56,263 bases of DNA from assembly GCA_046484535.1 (NCBI GenBank), contig JAWOIT010000133.1:1-56263 (forward strand), read 5' to 3'. The stretch's first letter is position 1; the number at the start of each line of letters is the position of its first letter. The translations under genes were made by a program, and so were the position numbers. This DNA comes from JAPHTQ01 sp046484535. Its GTDB lineage: Bacteria; Pseudomonadota; Gammaproteobacteria; Thiohalomonadales; Thiohalomonadaceae. The notes under the pieces were generated by a model. The model saw only the letters and a program-made list of their open reading frames with translations. It did no database searches and was not told the DNA's origin. Shown in pieces: positions 42,712 through 51,969 of this stretch.

Positions 42712-44292
42712 CTATTTCTCGCGGGTGGCGCGGAAAGCGATATCGGGCCAACGCTCCTCGGTCAACTGCAGGTTGACCCGGGTTGGTGCGATATAGGTCA
42801 AATCGCCCGCCCCGTCGATGGCCAAATTATCCGCCGCCTTCTTCTGAAATTCATCCAGCATCTTCTCGTCATCGCACTCAACCCAGCGGGCGGTGGCAAC
42901 GTTAACCGGTTCGAAGGTCGCTTCAACCTTGTACTCTTCCTTAAGCCGCTGGGCGACCACATCAAACTGCAGGATACCGACAGCCCCCAGGATCAGGTCA
43001 TTGTTCTTCAACGGGCGAAACAGCTGGGTGGCTCCTTCTTCGGAGAGCTGCTGCAGCCCCTTTAACAGCTGTTTCGACTTTAGCGGGTCCTTAAGGACCG
43101 CACGGCGGAACAGCTCCGGGGCAAAGTGGGGGATGCCGGTGAACTTGAGATCCTCTCCCATGGTAAAGGTATCGCCAATCTGAATGGTGCCGTGGTTATG
43201 CAACCCGATGATATCGCCCGGCCAAGCCTCCTCAATGTGACCTCGTTCCTGGGCCAAAAAGGTGATGGCATTGGGGATTTTTACATCACGCCCTATTCGC
43301 ACCTGCTTCATCTTCATGCCCGGTATGAAGTGACCTGAGCAGACGCGTAGAAAGGCCACTCGATCGCGGTGCTGGGGGTCCATGTTTGCCTGGATCTTGA
43401 AGACAAAGCCGCTAAACTTTTCCTCAGAGGGTTCAACCGTACGAGTGAGGGTCGTCCGCGCCAGCGGGCTGGGTGCGTAGTCGACCAGGGCGTCCAGGAT
43501 CTCCTGAACACCGAAGTTGTTGATAGCCGAGCCGAATAGCACAGGGGTCAACTCCCCCTTACGATAGGCCTCCAAATCGAATTCATGGCTTGCGCCGCGC
43601 ACCAGTTCCACCTCTTCACGAAAATCGGCGATAATTTCGCCGAAAAGCTCATCAAGTCGGGAATTGTCCAGTCCTTGGATTACCTCGCCGTCAAGCTTCT
43701 TTCCACCATGGGTGGCGGACATGATAATGATGCGGTCATTGTAGAGGTCATAAACCCCTTTGAAAGCCTTACCCATACCAATGGGCCAGGTCAGCGGCGC
43801 ACAGCGGATTTTGAGGATATCCTCCACTTCATCCAGCAACTCGATGGGCTCCCGCCCCTCCCGGTCGAGCTTGTTGATGAAAGTAATGATAGGTGTGTCT
43901 CGCAGGCGGCAGACCTCCATCAGCTTGATGGTGCGATCCTCGACACCCTTGGCGGCATCGATCACCATCAGCGCCGAGTCCACGGCGGTCAGGGTGCGAT
44001 AGGTATCTTCGGAGAAGTCCTCATGGCCGGGCGTATCGAGCAGATTCATGATGCTGTCCCGGTACGGAAACTGCATCACAGAAGAGGTAACGGAAATACC
44101 CCGCTCCTGCTCCATCTTCATCCAGTCCGAGGTGGCATGGCGTGCCGCTTTACGCCCCTTGACGGTACCGGCAAGCTGAATCGCACCCCCGAACAGCAGC
44201 AGCTTCTCGGTCAGGGTGGTCTTGCCTGCATCAGGGTGGGAGATAATGGCGAAGGTACGTCGCTTGTTTGCCTGCTCGGCGATATTGCTCAT
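42712..44292 (-). CDS. prfC: Peptide chain release factor 3
   Basis: A 526-aa translational GTPase of typical RF3 length. G1 is SHPDAGKTT, G2 region RGISVTSSVMQF, G3 LLDTPGHEDFSEDTYRTL, and G4 INKLDREGR. The C-terminal part ends SVQLTEERWPD-like (NLQLTEERWPDIAFRAT). RF3 removes RF1 and RF2 from the ribosome after termination. It diverges from the FIST gene with about 100 bp between. Confidence 0.96.
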   Translation of the reverse strand: MSNIAEQANKRRTFAIISHPDAGKTTLTEKLLLFGGAIQLAGTVKGRKAARHATSDWMKMEQERGISVTSSVMQFPYRDSIMNLLDTPGHEDFSEDTYRTLTAVDSALMVIDAAKGVEDRTIKLMEVCRLRDTPIITFINKLDREGREPIELLDEVEDILKIRCAPLTWPIGMGKAFKGVYDLYNDRIIIMSATHGGKKLDGEVIQGLDNSRLDELFGEIIADFREEVELVRGASHEFDLEAYRKGELTPVLFGSAINNFGVQEILDALVDYAPSPLARTTLTRTVEPSEEKFSGFVFKIQANMDPQHRDRVAFLRVCSGHFIPGMKMKQVRIGRDVKIPNAITFLAQERGHIEEAWPGDIIGLHNHGTIQIGDTFTMGEDLKFTGIPHFAPELFRRAVLKDPLKSKQLLKGLQQLSEEGATQLFRPLKNNDLILGAVGILQFDVVAQRLKEEYKVEATFEPVNVATARWVECDDEKMLDEFQKKAADNLAIDGAGDLTYIAPTRVNLQLTEERWPDIAFRATREK

Positions 44293-44393
44293 AGAGTACT
44301 TGAGTTTGGGAGAAAACGCTTATTTTACCTCATTGCGGTATGAGTCAGAAGTGGCATAATCACGATTTATCACGACAACCACGGAGAGGGTAG

Positions 44394-45539
44394 ATGCCGG
44401 TTATCCGTACCATCAGTCATGAAAGCATCGATAACGGGGAAATTGCGGCTACAGTGGGCCTTATGCAGCGTACGTATCCCGATATGGGCGTGCTGGCCTT
44501 GTTACCGGAAAAAGAAAAATCAAAACTCAAGTCCATTCAGAGCCTATTTAGACACCAGGATATACCGTTAGTGGGAGCTATCTTCCCCGCGCTGCTCGAG
44601 GACGAAAAATTCCGCTCGTCAGGCATTATCCTCTTCCTTTTCGACACCATGCCGCCTTACCTGCTTACCCCCGGACTTAAACAGGAGGGCGATGCGCTTG
44701 ACTCAATCTGCAATGAGATCACCGACAGGTTGTCGACCCTGTTACAGCCCTATCCCGCCGATACCAGCCTTTTTATGCTGTTCGACACAATGTTGCCGCA
44801 AATCGGGCAAATACTCGAAAACTTTTACATGAAACTGGCTGACAGAGTCCGTTATTTCGGGGTAAATGCCGGCAGTGAAACCTTCGAGCCAATGCCCTGC
44901 CTGTTTGATAGCAAGCAATTAATTGGAGACGGAATGCTGACCCTGATTATCAGTCCGCATGAAGGGGTGGCGCTGGAACACGGCTACCGGGCGCCGCAAC
45001 ATATGGTTGCCGCCACTTCGACGGAAGGCAACAGAATCATCAATATCGACTGGCGGCCGGCCTTCGATGTTTATGCCGAAATCGTCAACGAACAGTTTGG
45101 CGTTAGAATTACTCCGGAGAATTTTTATCAATACGCGGTACATTTTCCTTTCGGTATAATACGTGCCGACAGCGAGGTCCTTGTACGAATCCCGGTTGCG
45201 CTAATGGAGGACGGTTCGCTTTTTTGTGTGGGAGAGATACCGCCCAACTCAATACTCACATTACTCGACGCCCCTAAACCTGACTCCGAGGATGCGCTGA
45301 TGAAACTCGTTGAGAAGCTGCCAACGTATAAGAATCAACAAGGCTCGCTCTTGTTTTACTGCGCAGGAAGGCGGCTTCACTTCGGCATTGAAGCGGCTGA
45401 AGCGGAGCTGATGCAGCTGCGCCGCCATATTGACGGAAGACATCTCTTCGGGGCGCTGTCGCTGGGAGAAATTGGAAGCTCCCAACGTGGAGGTTACCCT
45501 CTTTTCCACAATGCCTGTCTGGTTGCAACGGAGCTCTGA
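44394..45539 (+). CDS. FIST domain sensor protein
   Basis: A 381-aa soluble protein with FIST_N (about 25-190; includes LVGAIFPALLEDEKF and YFGVNAGSETFEP) and FIST_C (about 210-375; includes GRRLHFGIEAAEAELMQLRR). FIST domains are proposed small-ligand sensors in signalling proteins, such as for amino acids or nitric oxide. GGAGAGGG precedes the ATG. It ends 2 bp before the PAS-GGDEF-EAL gene, so it very likely feeds that cyclic-di-GMP enzyme. Confidence 0.85.
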   Translation: MPVIRTISHESIDNGEIAATVGLMQRTYPDMGVLALLPEKEKSKLKSIQSLFRHQDIPLVGAIFPALLEDEKFRSSGIILFLFDTMPPYLLTPGLKQEGDALDSICNEITDRLSTLLQPYPADTSLFMLFDTMLPQIGQILENFYMKLADRVRYFGVNAGSETFEPMPCLFDSKQLIGDGMLTLIISPHEGVALEHGYRAPQHMVAATSTEGNRIINIDWRPAFDVYAEIVNEQFGVRITPENFYQYAVHFPFGIIRADSEVLVRIPVALMEDGSLFCVGEIPPNSILTLLDAPKPDSEDALMKLVEKLPTYKNQQGSLLFYCAGRRLHFGIEAAEAELMQLRRHIDGRHLFGALSLGEIGSSQRGGYPLFHNACLVATEL

Positions 45540-45541
45540 AG

Positions 45542-48109
45542 TTGAATCAGGAGCGTATTCTCTCGACTCTTTATGACATGGCACTGGTTATCAGCGCCAA
45601 AGTCAGACTTCAGCCGCTGTTGGACAACACACTGAAGCGATTAATCTACCACACGGGTTACCCTGTCGGGCTTTTTCTTCTCAACATGGAAGATAACGCG
45701 GGAGGCAGGAACAAGCGATACCGACTCTGCAGCGCAATCGGCGATCACCGCCTGATGCCTTACCTTAATCACGATCTCACCCTGCCCGCAGAACTCGACG
45801 GCAAACAAGCCGAGGAGCTGAGTATCGATCCGCAAATGCTGGACTCCCTACCGGTTCGCGGGCAGTACTATCACTGCGCCTTACGCCTGCCTGTTCCCGG
45901 TGAGGGGGTTATAATATTGCTGTCACCAGTAGCCTCTAACCCGGACATCCCCTTCAGTACGATCTTCCAACCGATTATGGCGAATCTTGCCAATGCGATA
46001 CAACTGTGCCGAACCAATGAGAGTTTTACCAAGGCGCTTATCAGGGATCGCGATGAGGCGCTTATCGCCAACGAACGTTTTCGCTCGGCGATGGATACAT
46101 CCAGTGACTGCATTTTCCTCATCGATCCTGAAAAAATGCTGTTTATCGATTTCAACCGGACAGCTGAGTCCGTCTTAGGATACAGCCGCGAGGAACTCAG
46201 TCGCCTCGGCCCACATGAGATTAAACCGAAATTGAGCCGTGAGGAACTTCAGTCCTTTTTCCACTCAATTATGCAGCGTCCGGGTGGTGTCAACGAACTT
46301 GTTACCGTACACCGCTGTAAAGACGGCAGAACATTTCCGGTGGAGACGCGCCTGAGCGTATTGGTTCAAAAGGAGCATCCACCACTGATAATCAGTGTGG
46401 ATCGTGACGTAACTGAGAGAAAAAATATCGAAACACGTCTATACGAAGAAAAGGAACGTGCCCAGGTTACGCTCCGCTCAATCGGTGATGCGGTTATCAC
46501 AACGGACACATCAGGCCGTATTGAGTTTATGAACCCGATTGCAGAGCAGCTAACGGAATGGCGAATACAGGATGCCATTGGTGAGCCACTACAGCATGTA
46601 TTTCGTATTATCAATGAATCATCCCGTGTAGCCGTAAGAAACCCGGTTGAATTTTGTTTGAGCGAGAAAAGGATTATCGGACTGGACAGCCATACTTTGC
46701 TTATCAGTCGCACCGGCAAGGAGATTGCAATCGAGGATTCCGCAGCGCCGATCCGAAATGCCAAGGGTAAAATCACGGGCGCCGTACTGGTTTTTCACGA
46801 CGTAAGCGAAACCCGCGGACTGGCCGACGAGCTGTCCTGGAATGCAACACATGACCCCCTCACTGAGCTGATTAATCGCCACGAATTCGAACATCGACTT
46901 GAAATGGCGTTTATCGATGCACAGCAAAAACAACATACACATAGCCTGCTTTACATCGACCTGGATCACTTCAAGCTCATTAATGATACCAGCGGGCACA
47001 TTGCCGGAGACAATCTCCTGCATCAACTTTCCACCAAATTGATAGAGCAGGTTCGCGGCGTTGACACCCTGGCGCGTTTAGGTGGAGATGAGTTCGGCCT
47101 ATTACTAATCAATATTGATGTTTCCGGGGCTCAACGCATCGCCGCCAAAGTACAAGCGGCAATAGACAAGTTTGAGTTTACCTGGGACAACAAGACTTTT
47201 AAGGTGAGTGCCAGCATCGGCATTGTCGAGATAAACCGTAACGTTGAAAGCGGAGCTCAGATAATGAGCCATGCCGATATGGCCTGCTACGCAGCAAAAG
47301 AAGCGGGCGGAAACCGCATTCACGTATACCAGCCCGATGATACTGAGCTGGCGCAACGAAAAGGTGAGATGCGCTGGGTATCACAAATAAACCACGCCCT
47401 CGAAAATGACCGGTTTACCCTTTTCGCCCAACCGATCGTTCCCATTAACAGTCACAGCAAACGCAATCACTATGAACTACTGCTGCGTATCCTCGATGAG
47501 GGTGGCAAACTCGTTCTTCCCGGTAATTTTATTCCCGCCGCTGAACGCTATAAACTTATGTATCAGGTGGATCGCTGGGTTATCCACCATGCACTGGAAT
47601 ACTACTGCAAGCACAGGGAACAGTTGGGTGATACGCTGTTAACGCTAAACCTTTCGGGTTTTTCACTGACTCAAGACAGCCTGGTGGACTATATCCTGGA
47701 AGAGTTCGAATCCCATAATGCCAACCCGGAAAATTTCTGTTTTGAAATTACTGAAACAGAGGCCATTTCCAACCTCGGGCGCGCTCACGACGTTATCCAG
47801 GAACTCAGGCGCTCAGGCTCCTCTTTCGCCCTGGATGATTTCGGTAGCGGCCTGAGCTCCTTTAATTATTTGAAAAACCTCCCGGTCGACTACCTTAAGA
47901 TCGACGGCAGTTTTGTCAAAGAGATACTGGATGACCCAGTCTATGCCTCCATGGTAGACGCTATCAACAAAATCGGACATGAGATGGGGCTTGAAACCAT
48001 TGCCGAGTATGTCGAAAACCCGGCGGTGATGGAGAAGCTAAGGGAAATCGGTGTTGATTACGCCCAGGGTAACGGTGTCGGTCTTCCTGTACCGCTGACT
48101 GATCTCTAG
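45542..48109 (+). CDS. PAS-PAS-GGDEF-EAL cyclic-di-GMP enzyme
   Basis: An 855-aa protein. The N-terminal GAF-like region (about 1-170) is followed by PAS1 (about 178-300) and PAS2 (about 305-425). A GGDEF domain follows (about 430-590, with intact GGDEF in LARLGGDEFGLLL), then an EAL domain (about 605-850). The EAL motif reads ELL, and FEITETEA, ALDDFGSGLSS and LKIDGSFV are present, so both synthesis and breakdown of c-di-GMP look possible. The start is a TTG with GGAG 8 nt upstream. It is coupled to the FIST gene, and no membrane segment is seen. Confidence 0.9.
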   Translation: MNQERILSTLYDMALVISAKVRLQPLLDNTLKRLIYHTGYPVGLFLLNMEDNAGGRNKRYRLCSAIGDHRLMPYLNHDLTLPAELDGKQAEELSIDPQMLDSLPVRGQYYHCALRLPVPGEGVIILLSPVASNPDIPFSTIFQPIMANLANAIQLCRTNESFTKALIRDRDEALIANERFRSAMDTSSDCIFLIDPEKMLFIDFNRTAESVLGYSREELSRLGPHEIKPKLSREELQSFFHSIMQRPGGVNELVTVHRCKDGRTFPVETRLSVLVQKEHPPLIISVDRDVTERKNIETRLYEEKERAQVTLRSIGDAVITTDTSGRIEFMNPIAEQLTEWRIQDAIGEPLQHVFRIINESSRVAVRNPVEFCLSEKRIIGLDSHTLLISRTGKEIAIEDSAAPIRNAKGKITGAVLVFHDVSETRGLADELSWNATHDPLTELINRHEFEHRLEMAFIDAQQKQHTHSLLYIDLDHFKLINDTSGHIAGDNLLHQLSTKLIEQVRGVDTLARLGGDEFGLLLINIDVSGAQRIAAKVQAAIDKFEFTWDNKTFKVSASIGIVEINRNVESGAQIMSHADMACYAAKEAGGNRIHVYQPDDTELAQRKGEMRWVSQINHALENDRFTLFAQPIVPINSHSKRNHYELLLRILDEGGKLVLPGNFIPAAERYKLMYQVDRWVIHHALEYYCKHREQLGDTLLTLNLSGFSLTQDSLVDYILEEFESHNANPENFCFEITETEAISNLGRAHDVIQELRRSGSSFALDDFGSGLSSFNYLKNLPVDYLKIDGSFVKEILDDPVYASMVDAINKIGHEMGLETIAEYVENPAVMEKLREIGVDYAQGNGVGLPVPLTDL

Positions 48110-48116
48110 AAGCTAT

Positions 48117-48596
48117 TTACAAATCCATATCATCCAGTGAGCGCGCCATGATCACCGCATCCTCACGCCCTGAATCCATAGGGTAGTAGTCCCGCCGCAC
48201 ACCTACCTGATGAAAGCCCATGGCATCATACAAACGAATTGCCGCCACATTAGAGGGACGTACTTCCAAAAATACGATATCCGCACCGTGCCGGCCGGCG
48301 GTCTGCAAAAGAAAGTGCATAAAACTGCGGCCATAGCCGCGTCCCTGCTCCTCAAGGGCGACTGCAATGTTCAATATATGCGCCTCGCCGGCGGCCGCTG
48401 ACAATACTCCGTACCCGATTAACTTGTCGTTCTGTAACATCACCCAACAGGAGTAGTGGATGCGCAAGCAATCCCGAAAGATCCCCTCCGTCCATCCGTG
48501 ACTGTAGACTTGCTCCTCGATCGCCATCACTGCTTCGACGTCGCTCTGCAGCATGGGCCGGATAAGCGGTGAAGCTGCATCCCGGGCGGTACTCAT
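48117..48596 (-). CDS. rimI: Ribosomal protein S18 alanine N-acetyltransferase
   Basis: A 159-aa GNAT acetyltransferase. The acetyl-CoA loop EEQGRGYGRSFMHFLL (about 84-99) and the RimI hallmark FLEVRPSNVAAIRLYDAMGF are present, with RRDYYPMDSGREDAVIM at the end. RimI acetylates the N-terminal alanine of S18. It follows the uracil-DNA glycosylase gene by 9 bp and converges on the c-di-GMP gene, with 7 bp between stops. Confidence 0.93.
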   Translation of the reverse strand: MSTARDAASPLIRPMLQSDVEAVMAIEEQVYSHGWTEGIFRDCLRIHYSCWVMLQNDKLIGYGVLSAAAGEAHILNIAVALEEQGRGYGRSFMHFLLQTAGRHGADIVFLEVRPSNVAAIRLYDAMGFHQVGVRRDYYPMDSGREDAVIMARSLDDMDL

Positions 48597-48605
48597 AATT
48601 CGCTA

Positions 48606-49376
48606 TTACCCTTTCTCCTGCATTATCTGCCGCGCTAAACAAAGATCGGCCCAGGCCTTACGCTTTTCAAGTGGGGTGCGGAGCAGATAGGCAGGATGGT
48701 ATGTGACCACCAGCGGCACACCACTTTCATGCCGGTGCACCATCCCACGCAGCTTGCCGATTGGCAAATCGCTGTTCAACAAATTTTGGGCGGCAACCCG
48801 GCCTACAGCCAGAATAATCTTCGGTTGCACCAAAGCGATCTGTCGATGCAAATACGGGCTACAGGCCTTTATCTCTTCCGGTTTGGGGTCACGGTTACCG
48901 GGTGGCCGGCACTTGAGGATATTGGTGATATAGACCTTTTCACGCTGTAAGCCGATCGCCCTTAACATTCCGTTTAGAAGCGTACCGGCGGGCCCGACAA
49001 AGGGTTCACCCAGCCGATCCTCGTCGGCGCCCGGTGCTTCACCGATAATCATCCAGTCCGCATTGTTATTGCCGACGCCAAAGACCGTTTGCGTACGATT
49101 GGCCACCAGCTCCTCACAAAGAGGGCAGTCGGCCACCCGTTGTTCCAGTTCCGTCCAATTCAGCTCGGCGATATCAGGCGCCGACTCAGCAGCGGGAATA
49201 GAAAAGTGTGGCGGCGGTTTAGCCGCTTTTTCAGGTTGCGGCACCGGCGGCGCCACCTGTTCCTTAGTCGCGACATCACCCTTCTCAGCTACGGTCGGCG
49301 CGGCAGGGCGCCGTTCCCACAGCTGGATCCCCATCCCCTTCAGGTAGTGACGTCGGTGCTCATCCATGGTGCTCAA
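48606..49376 (-). CDS. Uracil-DNA glycosylase, family 4 (Fe-S type)
   Basis: A 256-aa protein. A non-conserved, proline-rich N-terminal part (about 1-70) is followed by the family 4/5 core: CPLCEEL and later ILKCRPPGNRDP contribute iron-sulfur cysteines, IIGEAPGADEDRLGEPFVG is the uracil-recognition motif, and VVTYHPAYLLR is the DNA-binding motif. It removes uracil from DNA. The N-terminal extension resembles that of proteins once annotated as phage SPO1-type polymerase-related. Its ATG overlaps the leuA stop by 4 bp. Confidence 0.92.
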   Translation of the reverse strand: MSTMDEHRRHYLKGMGIQLWERRPAAPTVAEKGDVATKEQVAPPVPQPEKAAKPPPHFSIPAAESAPDIAELNWTELEQRVADCPLCEELVANRTQTVFGVGNNNADWMIIGEAPGADEDRLGEPFVGPAGTLLNGMLRAIGLQREKVYITNILKCRPPGNRDPKPEEIKACSPYLHRQIALVQPKIILAVGRVAAQNLLNSDLPIGKLRGMVHRHESGVPLVVTYHPAYLLRTPLEKRKAWADLCLARQIMQEKG

Positions 49377-50923
49377 ACATCGCCACCCTGCGGGTGGGCA
49401 CGCTCGACCGGGGCGAGGATTTTATTCAGGCCGTTGAGATAGGCCTTGGCCGAAGCGATAACGATATCGGTATCGGCCCCCTGGCCGTTGACGATCCGCC
49501 CGGCCTTCTCCAGGCGAACGGTTACCTCACCCTGGGCATCGGTACCGGAAGTAATGTTATTGACCGAGTAGAGCTGCAGTTCGGTACCGCTCTTAATCAC
49601 GCTTTCAATCGCTTTAAGTGTCGCATCCACAGCACCTCCACCGGTGGCGCAGAAGCGTTTCTCCTCGCCATCGACCAGCAGTGTCGCACAGGCCTCGGGA
49701 ACCTCACCGGTTTCGGAACAGACCTTGAGCGAAACCAGCTTGATACGCTCATTGACGCTGCTCTCCAGGTTGCTTTCGGTCACCAGCGCCTGCAGGTCAT
49801 CGTCATAGACTTCATGCTTCTTGTCCGCCAGCTCCTTGAAACGGGCAAAGGCGTCATTAAGCGCCTCCTCCGAATCAAACTCGATCCCCAGCTCAAGCAG
49901 ACGGCTTTTAAAGGCGTTGCGACCCGAGTGCTTACCCAGCACCATGCGGTTGGTACTCCAGCCTACATCCTCGGCGCGCATGATCTCATAGGTTTCGCGG
50001 TGCTTCAGCACCCCATCCTGATGGATACCCGACTCGTGGGCGAAAGCGTTGGCGCCGACAATAGCCTTGTTCGGTTGCACCGCAAAGCCGGTGATTCCGG
50101 CGACCAGGCGGGAGGCGGGGACGATCTGGGTAGTATCGATATGCTCCACGCTGCAGTCGAAAAAGTCCTTACGGGTCTTCACCGCCATGACCACCTCTTC
50201 CAGCGAGGCGTTGCCGGCGCGCTCGCCGAGGCCGTTGATGGTGCACTCCACCTGGCGGGCGCCGCTGGAGACGGCGGCGAGAGAGTTGGCCACTGCAAGC
50301 CCGAGGTCATTGTGACAGTGGACGGAGAACACCGCCTTGTCGGCGTTGGGCATCTTCTCGCGCAGCCGGAGGATGGTCTCGCCGAACTGTTGCGGCAGGT
50401 TATAGCCGACGGTATCGGGCACATTGAGGGTGGTCGCGCCGGCATCGATCACCGCCTCGAAGATGCGACAGAGAAAGTCGATATCGGAGCGTCCCGCGTC
50501 CTCGGCGGAGAACTCCACATCATCGGTATACTGGCGGGCGCGCTTGACCGCATGCACCGCCTGCTCGACCACCTGGTCCGGGTTCATGCGCAGCTTGCGC
50601 TCCATGTGGATCGGCGAGGTGGCGATAAAGGTATGAATCCGCGCGGAGTTGGCCTCCTTGAGCGCCTCCCCTGCTCGGTCGATATCCTTGTCCAGCGCAC
50701 GGGCCAGGCCGCATACGGTAGAGTCCTTGATATGGCGGGCCACCGCCTGCACCGACTCGAAATCGCCCAAAGAGGCGATGGGAAAACCGGCCTCAATGAT
50801 ATCCACCCCCATTCGTTCGAGGATTTTGGCGATACGGATCTTCTCCTCCCGGGTCATGGAAGCACCGGGACTTTGCTCACCGTCGCGCAGGGTGGTATCG
50901 AAAATGAACAGTTTGTCGCTCAT
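49373..50923 (-). CDS. leuA: 2-isopropylmalate synthase
   Basis: A 516-aa enzyme that condenses acetyl-CoA and 2-oxoisovalerate, the first step to leucine. The N-terminal TIM barrel has FDTTLRDGEQSPGASMT, SVHCHNDLGLAVANSLAA and AHESGIHQDGVLKHR (metal ligands). The C-terminal allosteric domain (about 390-510) includes CATGGGAVDATLKAI. The ATG at 50923 (MSDKLFIF) follows GGAG; a start 5 codons earlier is less likely. It precedes udg and rimI on the minus strand and belongs to the usual ilv-pss-leu neighbourhood. Confidence 0.97.
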   Translation of the reverse strand: MSDKLFIFDTTLRDGEQSPGASMTREEKIRIAKILERMGVDIIEAGFPIASLGDFESVQAVARHIKDSTVCGLARALDKDIDRAGEALKEANSARIHTFIATSPIHMERKLRMNPDQVVEQAVHAVKRARQYTDDVEFSAEDAGRSDIDFLCRIFEAVIDAGATTLNVPDTVGYNLPQQFGETILRLREKMPNADKAVFSVHCHNDLGLAVANSLAAVSSGARQVECTINGLGERAGNASLEEVVMAVKTRKDFFDCSVEHIDTTQIVPASRLVAGITGFAVQPNKAIVGANAFAHESGIHQDGVLKHRETYEIMRAEDVGWSTNRMVLGKHSGRNAFKSRLLELGIEFDSEEALNDAFARFKELADKKHEVYDDDLQALVTESNLESSVNERIKLVSLKVCSETGEVPEACATLLVDGEEKRFCATGGGAVDATLKAIESVIKSGTELQLYSVNNITSGTDAQGEVTVRLEKAGRIVNGQGADTDIVIASAKAYLNGLNKILAPVERAHPQGGDV

Positions 50924-51043
50924 GGGTTCTCCATCCAATCACAGCACCCGAACCGGTGGATGCCGAAAAGTTGATACAGTCAGGCTGCGGAATAGAAGCC
51001 GATAAGCTTCCGAACCGGCCGATTAATTGATAAGGATTGCCTT

Positions 51044-51838
51044 TCAGTCACCGCTTGGCTTATCGTTTTCGTCAGGGGCGCTGTCACCGGCCGCCCGCCT
51101 TTGACGGCGGCGGCGTAATAGCAACCAGGAAGTCAGCAGGGGACCGGACAGGGCATACACTAGCGCCGCACCGAACAACACCTGTGGCGGATCGATTGAA
51201 ACCAGTACGAAGATCAGAATCACCACCAGCAAAGCGAAAAACGGCACTTTGCCTTTCAGATCCACGTCCTTGAAGCTGTAGTAACGGACATTGCTTACCA
51301 TCAGTATCCCGATGGCGGTGGTGACGAACAAGGTGAGCCACTGCAGCTGTGAACCGGCAATATCGTAATCGTGACCAACCCAGACAAGCCCCACCAACAC
51401 GGCTGCCGCAGAGGGGCTGGGAAGCCCCTGAAAAAAGCGCTTGTCGATGGTACCGATATTGGTGTTGAAGCGCGCCAGACGCAATGCCGCACCGGCGGTG
51501 TAGATAAATGCAGCGAGCCAACCGAGTTTACCCATACTGTGCAGCGACCACTCGTACATAACCAGTGCCGGCGCCAAACCGAAGGAGACCATATCGGCCA
51601 GGGAATCGTACTCGGCGCCGAATTCGCTTTGGGTATTGGTCATACGTGCGACACGGCCATCCAGGCCGTCCAGCACCATGGCAATGAAGATCGCCACCGC
51701 AGCCTGCGCATAATCACCCCCCATCGCCGCCACGATGGCGTAAAAACCGGCAAACAGTGCGGAAGTGGTAAAGAGGTTCGGCAGCAAATAGATGCCGCGT
51801 CTGCGCTTGCTTGGAGATGTCTGTTGCTCTTTAGTCAT
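51044..51838 (-). CDS. pssA: CDP-diacylglycerol-serine O-phosphatidyltransferase
   Basis: A 264-aa inner-membrane enzyme making phosphatidylserine from CDP-diacylglycerol and serine. The CDP-alcohol phosphotransferase motif is complete: DGLDGRVARMT, then EFGAEYDSLAD, fitting D-x2-DG-x2-AR-x8-G-x3-D-x3-D. The N-terminal YLLPNLFTTSALFAGF is typical of PssA. About seven membrane helices follow, and the tail is basic. It lies about 120 bp upstream of leuA. Confidence 0.94.
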   Translation of the reverse strand: MTKEQQTSPSKRRRGIYLLPNLFTTSALFAGFYAIVAAMGGDYAQAAVAIFIAMVLDGLDGRVARMTNTQSEFGAEYDSLADMVSFGLAPALVMYEWSLHSMGKLGWLAAFIYTAGAALRLARFNTNIGTIDKRFFQGLPSPSAAAVLVGLVWVGHDYDIAGSQLQWLTLFVTTAIGILMVSNVRYYSFKDVDLKGKVPFFALLVVILIFVLVSIDPPQVLFGAALVYALSGPLLTSWLLLRRRRQRRAAGDSAPDENDKPSGD

Positions 51839-51969
51839 GCTGGCACACTTTTCAGAGTCGGGTTTAACCTTACATAATAAAGCCTAGCCTGCTTTGTTGC
51901 ATCTTTTGGTTATAACGCCGACTTTCTACGCTCCTTGACGCCCCATAAAGTAGCCATATTCTTAACCGT

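Noticed and set aside
49394..50974. 526-aa plus-strand open frame opposite leuA
   Set aside because: leuA is an unmistakable enzyme gene on the other strand; long antisense frames are common at high GC.
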